DNA from: Viola odorata
Lineage: Eukaryota; Streptophyta; Magnoliopsida; Malpighiales; Violaceae
Length of the DNA stretch: 64,000 bases
Assembly (NCBI GenBank): GCA_963691705.1
Contig: OY829544.1
Coordinates: forward strand, 37,407,917-37,471,916
Reading direction: 5' to 3'
Under the pieces are notes generated by a model. It made no database searches. It had not been told where the DNA came from and saw nothing but the letters and a program-made list of their open reading frames with translations. Of the stretch, positions 55,708-64,000 are shown piece after piece. Every line of letters begins with the position of its first letter. Position 1 is the first letter of the stretch. The position numbers and the translations under genes are program-made.

Positions 55708-55890
55708 TTTTAGGTTTGAATGTGAAAAATGAAGCATAGGGAAAAAGAGAAGATAAATTCGAGAGTGTGTACAGTAAGAATGTGTAATCCTAACACACAA
55801 TTTTTAAGTTTGAATGTGAAAAATGAAGCATAGGGAAAAAGAGAAGATAAAGTAGAGTGTGTACAATAAGAATGAGTAATCCTAACACCC
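55708..55890. repeat. Tandem duplication of about 93 bp
   Basis: Two copies (55708-55800, 55801-55890) share TTTGAATGTGAAAAATGAAG and the following AGATAAA ... AATCCTAACAC, with small differences. It lies just downstream of the phytyl-ester-synthase-like stop codon, possibly in its 3' UTR. Confidence 0.85.
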
Positions 55891-55947
55891 CCCAATGCAC
55901 ACTTTCGTATGAAGATGATCAAACTTGAACAAGCAGACTGACTTAAA

Positions 55948-58900
55948 TCATAGTTCGAATGTCGGAACTTCAGAATTAAAGCCATGTGTGGCCTGGTAAG
56001 CAGCTCGGGCCAATATATTCCTGTATGGATCGGTTTCCCTCTTCTGCAATAAGAAATCCATGCAATTTTCCACCTCTGATTTCACTTCTAAGTATACTTG
56101 GTGCGCTTTCTCCCTATCCCTTAGCTCCTGCTTCCTCCCTTCAAAACATGATCAATACATTTCGCGTTAAGAACTGCACAAATGTCTGCAAGATTTGGTA
56201 TGTGTTTGTTCACACAGGCTCATTTCTATACGAGTTTGTGATGTCTAACTTGTCCAGCCCGCTATGTCACAACATTGGTAAGCATTCCAACAAAGAAACA
56301 TAGTGCAGTGACCGTACCTTCTGTCTCGATCGTTTTCCCGAAATAGTAATAGAATCTGCCTGGAAGTTTTGGTAGAATTCCTACATAGTGTGGATCTTGG
56401 ATCGCCAGCTCGCCAGTAGCTTCAGTCCTATCATCACAAGAACATGAAAAGAAAAAAAGACCATCAAGGAAAATCATATCATTTCGTTTTAGGAAAAAAC
56501 GGAATAAATGGAGAAGATAAAAAGAGCACACCTTGCTTTCACAACCTCTTCTGATACTTCTTTTATAAAATTTCTGAAGAATGGAATCTTCATTTGGTCA
56601 TCGTAATCAAAGACTACCTGGGATGATCATAAATACTCTTTATCATATCTTTAGAAATTTGGGAATAACTCCATAGGTAGGAGATGAGAATCAGAGAACA
56701 CTAGAATTTAGATTAATTTGTTATAACTGTACTGATTTATGACAAAGCTAGCTAGTACTTTAGTTTGGCAATTCATTGCGTCTACTTACTTCACCAAAAT
56801 CATCTTCTCCGATGACACCAAATGGCACAATTTTGGCACCAAACCGAGCTGCCATCCTTACAAACTCAGATTGTTCTGGCCAGAATAACTTGTATTCTTC
56901 ACCCTGAGAAGTATGAAGACTGTATTAAAAGACTTCTAAATGTAAATGGTAACATGAAAACGAACATTCTAGTTTGTAAAACAATATTACTGTAACGAGT
57001 GGCAAAAAGTAAGAGAGTTGGTCAACAATGTAAAAAGTACACTGACTGATTTACCTTCCGGTGGCAGGCCTCACGCATACCTCCTGGATACAATAGCACA
57101 TGAGCCTTTGAAGACAGAAGTTTGAAGAAATTGCTTCCGGACACAGGAACTGCACCCATTAACCTTAGATAGTCGAACTCTGACAATGGAGGTAATATTC
57201 CTTCTTTCTTTTTTCTCATGAAAAGCAATGGATGTGCTATCCCTCGGAGAAGAATATTTCTTTCCAATAAAAATGTTGATATCATTGGAACCAACTCAAG
57301 TCCCAGTAACATGTGGTAACCAACAAACAAGACTGGTCCCTCTGAAGCAATTCCTGCCAGGCCCTTTACGACTTTCCCATCTTCTAAAGTCGACAGCATT
57401 ACAGGGCTTGTAACCTGAAGATAAAAGCTGAAGTACGACAACTTCAGTTACTGTCATTAAAGTAACTGACATGCTGGCTGTAATAATTGATAAATTAGTT
57501 AGAAGCCGCCCAAGGTGGTATAGAACAGAACTAGGCATAAATAACAGTCCAGTATTGTTCTGCAGAAAATTGAATCTGATAGTAAGAAAGCTCTAGAATT
57601 GTATTCATCTATGTAAGGAAGGTATTGTTTCTTTCAATGATCTAATGAGATAAATGACTTGTACAGACAATAAACTCGAGCTACCTGTTTGATTCAAGTA
57701 ATTTTTTGAATTCAGGAGGGGTTGGTTCTACAAAATCTGAAACATAGTCATGGTATTTTCCACGACGATAGAAAGTAGCAGCGCCCTTGATGATGGTAGC
57801 CAAATCAATACCATCTTCCTGCCACAAATGCAAGTAACTGTTACACATAAGAAATCTCAAATAAAACTTCAAAGAAGTTGATGAAAGGTTAAAGATAAAC
57901 TCTTAGATGCACTCACACACACATCACACAGAGTTAGATAGTTCATCCTACCAAAAAGAGGAAATGACCACTGTCATTAAACCTACGATTCTCACATTTT
58001 GCAAGTGCCTGAAAAAGTCTTTGACCCTCCTCTGTACTTGGTAGCAACTGATCCCTTCCACTGAAAAGCCAAACATTGAACTCAACCCCAAAAGTTTGAT
58101 AACATATAGCAGAATGCAAGAATTAGGATGATCAAGAAGTTATTTCTTGACAAGCTATACCGTAAATATGCATTTAAAAAAATTAGAGAACCAACAGGAA
58201 GAATTATAATGCGTTCATTGTTATTGAGCTCTTTGTCTATCACTCAGCAGTCAGCAGTTAATATACGATGGATTATGCAAATAAGACCGACCTGGAAAGT
58301 ATCAATGTATGAACTTTCATGGCACTGAGGCGTGCATTGACATATAATGATGCTGATTTTAGCATCTCTAACTTCCAGAGGAGTGTTTCTCTTGGTAATA
58401 TATCAGCAAGAACCTGTGACACAAATCATCAGTTCCTTTCGCATGTCCTGCTTGGTAATATATTTATAGAATTCAACACATGCCCTGCTTGGCTCTTTTT
58501 GTTTGTCGGTCAAATTGAATTAATGCTACCTTAAATAGCCACAAACACTAGAGATGCTGATCACTAACGGGTTGATATAATGAGTAAAAATAGTGTATGG
58601 CTGTTTTCCCATAGATTGAAGAGTATATATTCACTTTCAAAACCAAGTCCTAAGATGAATCTTACATTGAGATAAGATGACATTGCAACAACATCTTGTG
58701 ATAATCCTTGAATAATTTGTTGTGGAGGAACACCTTTAACAGTATTATCCATCACCATCCTCAAAGGATCACCTAATGTAACAATTTGGAGGATTATATT
58801 GGGAAAATATTCTCTCTATGAAATTCACCATGTTTATCCACAATTTAGTTTGAACGACCCGTACTAGAGACGGTGACAGAGAAACAGAAGCAGGCTTACT

Positions 58901-61230
58901 AGAATCAGTGTTTCTATGGCAGTTTCAAATACTTAACTAACACTTGCCTGAAGCAAACAAATTAGCAGGCAATCGCATCAAACTCTAGCAAGTAGCAAAG
59001 AACGTGTTACTCTGATGGAGGGATGTGTACCTGTCATTAAGCTCAGTATATAGGGGAGGGTAAGCTGGTGTTGGTCTGGTATCATTTCCAGTAAAGGTAC
59101 AAAAGTCCGCACCAGTGATTTCTGAAAAGATGTTGCTGCGATAAGGACATGAATCAAAAACTACATGAGGTGAGAAAATGATTTACCAAAAGCACTCCTG
59201 AAATTAACAAGGTTTGACGAGGATGCCGTGTTTCACCTGGGTTTGCTAGAACAAGTAGAAGATCAATGTCAGGGTTGCGAGCTGCAACAGCCAATGCGAG
59301 GCATGCTCCAAGGGATTCACCAACAAGATATATGGGCCTATTAGGGTAACGGCGATACTCTGACATGACTGTTCTTTCGACCAGCGCCACTAGACCTGCA
59401 CATGAGAGTTGTGAAGAATACACACATAGATACACAATCAGAATCACTCCTCACTGTCCCTATCACACACAAAACACTCATGAAACCATTGACAGAATGA
59501 AGACTGAACAGACCTGTAAAAGACGTCCTGTCTTTAACTGGAATATGCAAGCACCATATGTCAAAAATCCTAGTTAGAGGAAGCAAAATTCAGGTTAGGA
59601 AGAAGTAGAACAGCTTAACGTTGCAATGAGCATCAAGCAGTTAAGACAACCTACTTTCCAAGGGAATGATGATGCTTAATAAGTCCTTGTCCAACCCCAT
59701 CAATTCCTGCAAAATGCATAACCTTTTACTATTAATCATACATTAATGATAAACCCAAAAGAAAATGTCAAACTTTAAATCTTGACTCCGAGCTAAAATT
59801 GAACCGATGTGTTAGACACCACCATGGTAAGTTGCGGCAATAAATAATTAAAATAGAAAAGAATAAACTTCAATCATATTTTAACACATCTGTTCATACA
59901 AAATAGTTTATAAAATAATTTATATCTTAAGCATTTTTCATAATTAAAACTATAATTTTTTTACGAGGCTAAACTCTAAAATTTAAGTTAAGCAAGAAAT
60001 AATTTTTGAAGTCAGGCCCATTCGTTCATTTTTAACTAGCTAACTGCGCTGGTCGCACTACTGGATATCAAGTAACGTTATTCCCTCCATTATTTTATAA
60101 ATAAAAATACACATCAAAAAAATTCTAATAAAAAATTAACCGTATCTTGAAAAATGAAAAAATTCAAATTACTCTATAATTATTCCTTATATTAATCAAT
60201 GAAAAAATATATATTAATGAGTAATTAATTACTCCATATTTCCAACTCTTGTCTTGAAAAATGTAATTGAATGACCTTTAAAAAGAAACCCTTTACCTAA
60301 ATCAATCATCTACTCCCTCCGTTTCAAATTAAATAACATTTTTAAATTTTTATTTGTTTAAAATTAAATAATATTTTATTACTTTTTATTAAAATTTACT
60401 AATTTATCCCTAATTATTCGGGAAATGTAATTAATAGAAATATTAAAGTATTGTAAGTTAAAATAAAATATGAGGGTAATCTCTCCGAATTTTTATAGTT
60501 ATTTAGTTTAGTCCGTTTTTTATTTCTAATGTTGTGAGTTAGTATTTTTTAAATATATTTTTTATCTTTCTCATAAATTATAAATTGTAATAAATTCGAA
60601 AAAAGTATTACTGACTAATGTAAACTTAAAACGTATAAAAAGTGATTATTTTAATATGTGTAAAACTTCAAATAAATCATTTAATTTAAGATGGAGCAGC
60701 TAGTAAGTTATACAAAAGAATTTCTTATCGCAGAAAATATAAAATAAATTAAACTGTAAAATTTAAGTTAAGCAAGAAATAAATTAATGAATTTGCTTAT
60801 TGTTACCGGGCAAGAAGAGGAGGAGGGGAGATTTATCCAAGCGGGACCCACACTCCAAAGGAGAGAACCAGCGAGGCGGACCACCACCGTCCGATCTAAT
60901 CAAATCTTTTGATTCCTCGAAATAATCCTTCAATCCCTTCTTCTTCTTTCCTCCTCCCTCTGTCTTCTTTATCTCCTTCAAATACAGATTAATCTGCTCC
61001 TCCTCCAACTTTCCACCTTCTCGAAACGACGACGTCCAGGTTCTGATAGTTTGCGTTGCTATCACCGGCGCCTGCTCAATCGAGACAGCCAATCGCTTAC
61101 CGCTCACATTCGGTAACCGGTTGCTTCTCAAATTACTAGACGATGACAGTGACGTGGCAGAAGCACGTACCACCACCACCGCCGCCGGTGAAAAACCGGA
61201 GCCTGTAAAACAAACTCCGGTGGCGGCCAT
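55948..61230 (-). CDS. PES1/PES2: Phytyl ester synthase / acyltransferase-like protein, chloroplastic
   Basis: It makes phytyl and triacylglycerol-type esters in plastoglobules. Exons read from splice sites: 60807-61230, 59655-59706, 59514-59569, 59237-59395, 59031-59135, 58666-58772, 58315-58413, 57952-58060, 57685-57818, 57055-57414 (or start 57408), 56790-56903, 56532-56617, 56318-56427, 55948-56138. Exon 1 gives a Ser/Val/Ala-rich transit peptide. The alpha/beta-hydrolase half has LLFLPGIDGVGQG and nucleophile GESLG (exon 4); Asp and His follow in exon 8 (GRDQLLPS, NDSGHFLFL). The acyltransferase half has GPVLFVGYHMLLGLE, RGIAHPLLF, PGGMREACHRK and GEEYKLFWPEQSEFVRMAAR. The end is EVPTFEL. 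Exons 7 and 8 do not join in frame, so a micro-exon (about 23 bp, encoding an AEVLVLA-like stretch) is unplaced. A decayed MITE lies in intron 1. Confidence 0.88.
60311..60702. mobile_element. Decayed MITE in intron 1 of the acyltransferase gene
   Basis: The left end TACTCCCTCCGTTTCAAATT and the right end, reverse complement of AATTTAAGATGGAGCAGCTA, are imperfect inverted repeats with TA on both sides. This is the Stowaway style. The body is AT-rich and non-coding. Confidence 0.5.
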
Positions 61231-61563
61231 ACGAGTTCAGTATTTCCGCCCTCTCTCTCTCTTTGGTCTTATCTCCAGTCTCTGTCTTCTGGCGCGATTT
61301 TAGATATTTAAAGTTGTTTTGCAGCTTTTTCTTTTCCCTTTTTTTATACTATCTTCAAATAAATAACAACGTATTGATAACTTTTATCCTTAAATAAATA
61401 TTATTTTTATTAATTAATTGGTAAATTAAAATTACTATTCATTAGATGTAGTTAAATAAAATAATTGAGAGTAATTTGTCAAAAATACATCAAAATTAAT
61501 AATTAATTATTACTTTAATTGTTGTGAAAGAGGATTAACAGTTATATTTTAAAAGACAAATAG
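61231..61563 (-). promoter_or_regulatory. Probable 5' UTR and promoter of the acyltransferase gene
   Basis: It lies between the start codon and the first upstream transposon. The proximal part is rich in CT/AG repeats (GAGAGAGAGAGGGCGGAAAT on the - strand), typical of plant 5' UTRs. The rest is AT-rich. No TATA box is certain. Confidence 0.4.
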
Positions 61564-61575
61564 TACTCCCTCCGT

Positions 61576-62728
61576 CCCATATTAACTGTCACTTTACTGT
61601 TTGTGCACGTATTTTGAGGAAATCGAATTACTCACTATTTGACTCCAAAAAAATTCGTACTTTTTTTCGAACGTACGTTAATCCTTAACCTACATTCGAG
61701 AAAAAATTCGAAAGTTTTTTAGGTCAAATAGTGCGTCATCCGGCCTCCTCGAACACGTGCATGAACAGTGAAAGTGGACAATTAATATGGTCCAGAGCAG
61801 TGTTTTTGGAACCGGACCGGACAGCGAACCGGAAATGGAAATTTCATGGTTCGACCGGGTTCAACCGTAAAAAACCGGATTGAACCATTGGATCGTTTTG
61901 AACCGGACACATATCGAACCGTTCAATCTTAGATAATTTAACCGGATTGAACCGGCTGGTTTTTAAATTCTGATGGGCTGACCCATGCTTGTAATGGGCC
62001 GGCCCATCAAATTTTCAAAAAAAAAATAAAAAAAATAACCAAAACCAAAACGGCGTCGTTTTGGACAAAACAAAACGGCGCCGTTTTGGTTAGGCACATA
62101 AATTTTTCCATTTTTTTAAAAAAAATAAAAAAATCAAAAATCAAAACGGCGTCCCATATTAATTGTCACTTTACTATTCGTGCACGTATTTTGAGGAAGC
62201 TGAATGACTCACTATTTGACTCCAAAAAAATCCGTACTTTTTTTCGAACATACGTTAATCCTTAACCTACATTCGAGAAAAAATTCGAAAGTTTTTTAGG
62301 TCAAATAGTGCGTCATCCGGCCTCCTCGAACACGTGCATGAACAGTGAAAGTGGACAATTAATATGGTCCGGAGCAGTGTTTTTGGAACCGGACAGGACA
62401 GCGAACCGGAAATGGAAATTTCATGGTTCGACCGGGTTCAACCGGAAAAAACCGGATTGAACCATTGGATCGTTTTGAACCGGACACATATCGAACCATT
62501 CAATCTTAGATAATTTAACCGGATTGAACCGGCTGGTTTTAAAATTCTGATGGGCTGACCCATGCTTGTAATGGGTCGGCCCATCAAATTTTCAAAAAAA
62601 AAATTAAAAAAATAACCAAAACCAAAACGGCGTCGTTTTGGACAAAACAAAACTGCGCCGTTTTGGTTAGGCACATAATTTTTTCCATTTTTTAAAAAAA
62701 AATTAAAAAAACTAAAAATCAAAAAAAA
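61576..62728. repeat. 577-bp tandem duplication spanning MITE and hAT sequence
   Basis: 61576-62152 is repeated from 62153. Matching points are 577 bp apart, e.g. CAGTGTTTTTGGAACCGGAC at 61798 and 62375. The junction reads AACGGCGTCCCATATT, joining hAT sequence (AACGGCGTCG) to MITE sequence (CCGTCCCATATT) at a CGTC microhomology. Confidence 0.9.
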
Positions 62729-62938
62729 TAAAAAATCAAAACGGCGTCGTTTTGCATTGAACCAGCCGGGTTGCTATCGAACCGGCCGGTTCGCCGGTTG
62801 TCAAAAAAACGGCCGGTTCGACCGGTCCAACCCGGATCACATGCATTTCAGTCCGATAGGCCGAATCAGACCGAAAACCCTAAAAATCCGGTTGAACCGG
62901 AACGAACCGGCCGGTCCGGTCCGGTTCCAAAAACACTG
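61798..62938. mobile_element. hAT-type non-autonomous element with 8-bp target duplication
   Basis: It starts CAGTGTTTTTGGAACCGGAC and ends GTCCGGTTCCAAAAACACTG, perfect inverted repeats. The 8-bp duplication GTCCAGAG (61790-61797 and 62939-62946) is the hAT hallmark. The body is rich in AACCGG words and in AAAACGGCGCCGTTTT palindromes. ORFs within it are fortuitous. Confidence 0.85.
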
Positions 62939-62952
62939 GTCCAGAGGGAGTA

Positions 62953-64000
62953 TAAATCATGATTAAGAAATGGTTTGTTAAAGGTTTATTCGGTATCGGT
63001 TTTATTTATGATTTTTTTTATTTAAAAAAAACATAAATTATGTTTGGTAAAATAATTTTTTTATTTTTTAATAATTTTTTTAAGTGACTAATCTATTACA
63101 GAAAAAATGATTTCTTATTTTTTGTTTTATATTTTAAAAAATAAAAAAATAAAAAATAAAAACGATACCGCAAAAGTTCTAAGTTGTGAAAAACGAGGAA
63201 GAATGCGTGTAGCGGAAGCGGACGGTTGGCTGGACGTGGATGTTAAAAATGCCAAACGGCGATGAGTGGTATGGATGGTGGCAGATTCTATGTAGTGCCA
63301 CTGCTACCACACAACAAAGCATATAATAACCGTTCTTGTTGAGAAATGGTTCATTACAACAATATATTCTTTTTAAATAAAGATTTTTCTACTGCTCCAA
63401 TAAACAAGTACTAGACATTATTTTTTTATAGAAGAAAAGAGGTGAATCTAAATTTTAAAAGTTATTAGGAGCTAAAATTTAGACCTGAATTTATATTAGT
63501 ATTTTAATATATTAAATTCATCTAATTTAACGGAAAATGAACTAATTTATATCATTTTTTATATAAATACTATTGGTTAATAAAATGAAATTAAACAATA
63601 AGAATGGAATAAGCATCAATTTTAGTCAATTTAGCTTCAAAGCTGGATAAATTTAATGTTCATCCAATTATAATAAAAATTAGCTGTATTCGTAAACGAG
63701 GGTGTTTGAAACTGTCCAATTAAAAAAAATCCAATCATTCAGCAAAATTAAGACACCGGTGAAACCACTAATATCTTGTTTCTTGTATTTTCCATTTTTG
63801 TTGTTTCTACGGTCAGTTCTTGCCGGCTGCCGCAGCCACGACAACGATCCAGAGTAGATAAAGTATCGGAGAACTGAAAACTTTCACCATCTTTGGGAAT
63901 TAAGTAAAAAAAGATCGCTATCAACCATCAATCAAGTGAAAGATATGTTTGCAAAGCTTGGCTTGCGTGGAGTATTTTTCTTTTCTTTTTTAATGACTAA
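62953..64000. other. AT-rich intergenic sequence
   Basis: No gene supported. A less AT-rich stretch at 63180-63300 and one at 63800-63860 could belong to the promoter or 5' UTR of a gene beyond the window. Confidence 0.4.

Larger units (their letters stand above)
61566..62950. mobile_element. Stowaway-like MITE, interrupted by a hAT-type element
   Basis: The left end CTCCCTCCGTCCCATATTAA and right end ATATGG...TCCAGAGGGAG (reverse complement CTCCCTCTGG) are inverted repeats flanked by TA (61564-61565 and 62951-62952). The arms also pair further in (AACTGTCACTTTACTGTT against AACAGTGAAAGTGGACA). Without the insertion it is about 235 bp. Part of it was copied in the tandem duplication at 62153. 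Confidence 0.8.

Noticed and set aside
62757..62966. Two overlapping ORFs with Arg/Pro-rich products
   Set aside because: They come from AACCGG-rich hAT terminal sequence, in two frames at once, so are not coding.

Overview
This window is from a nuclear plant genome, very probably a eudicot. It holds plant-type Ty3/gypsy LTR retrotransposons (Athila-like and chromovirus-like), Stowaway/hAT-type MITEs, a Mutator-like transposase remnant and one clear intron-rich plant gene, a chloroplast acyltransferase of the phytyl ester synthase family. There is one 200-N assembly gap (19267-19466). I see no tRNA, rRNA or bacterial-type features.

Left and centre (1-50620) are a stack of nested LTR retrotransposons. 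From boundaries read directly, and in order of insertion: F is a + strand, probably Tat-lineage element whose 5' end lies left of the window. Its 3' part (28362-50620) carries two antisense intron-containing ORFs and a 3' LTR (49931-50620). D is a + strand chromovirus-like element (gag/protease at 1-2538, 3' LTR at 27205-28361) that lies in F. A is a + strand non-autonomous Athila-related element (LTRs 2539-3114 and 6208-6517/26349-26544) inside D. B is a - strand Athila-like element of 19.8 kb (6518-26348, target duplication TCTTG) inside A's 3' LTR. C is a - strand non-autonomous relative of D (16397-22947, target duplication TAACC) inside B, between gag and protease. E is a second - strand Athila-like element (37118-49722, target duplication TCTAC) inside the 3' part of F. 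B and E each encode gag, protease, reverse transcriptase, RNase H, integrase and an Athila-type env-like ORF downstream of pol. All carry stops, frameshifts, insertions or deletions, so neither looks autonomous now.

Relationships: A has no pol but shares primer-binding-site type, LTR start and 3' untranslated sequence with B, as expected of a non-autonomous partner mobilised by a B-like element. C likewise lacks pol but shares with D its LTR termini, 3' coding/polypurine junction and leader sequence.

Right (50621-64000) is lower-copy sequence: a broken two-exon RBM48-like RNA-binding gene fragment (50964-51189), a decayed Mutator-like transposase (about 52817-54420, +), a GRF zinc-finger exon (-, 54774-54986) and the phytyl-ester-synthase-like gene (-, 55948-61230, about 14 exons). 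A decayed MITE lies in that gene's intron 1. About 340 bp upstream of its start codon a Stowaway-like MITE is interrupted by a hAT-type element with an 8-bp target duplication and an internal 577-bp tandem duplication.
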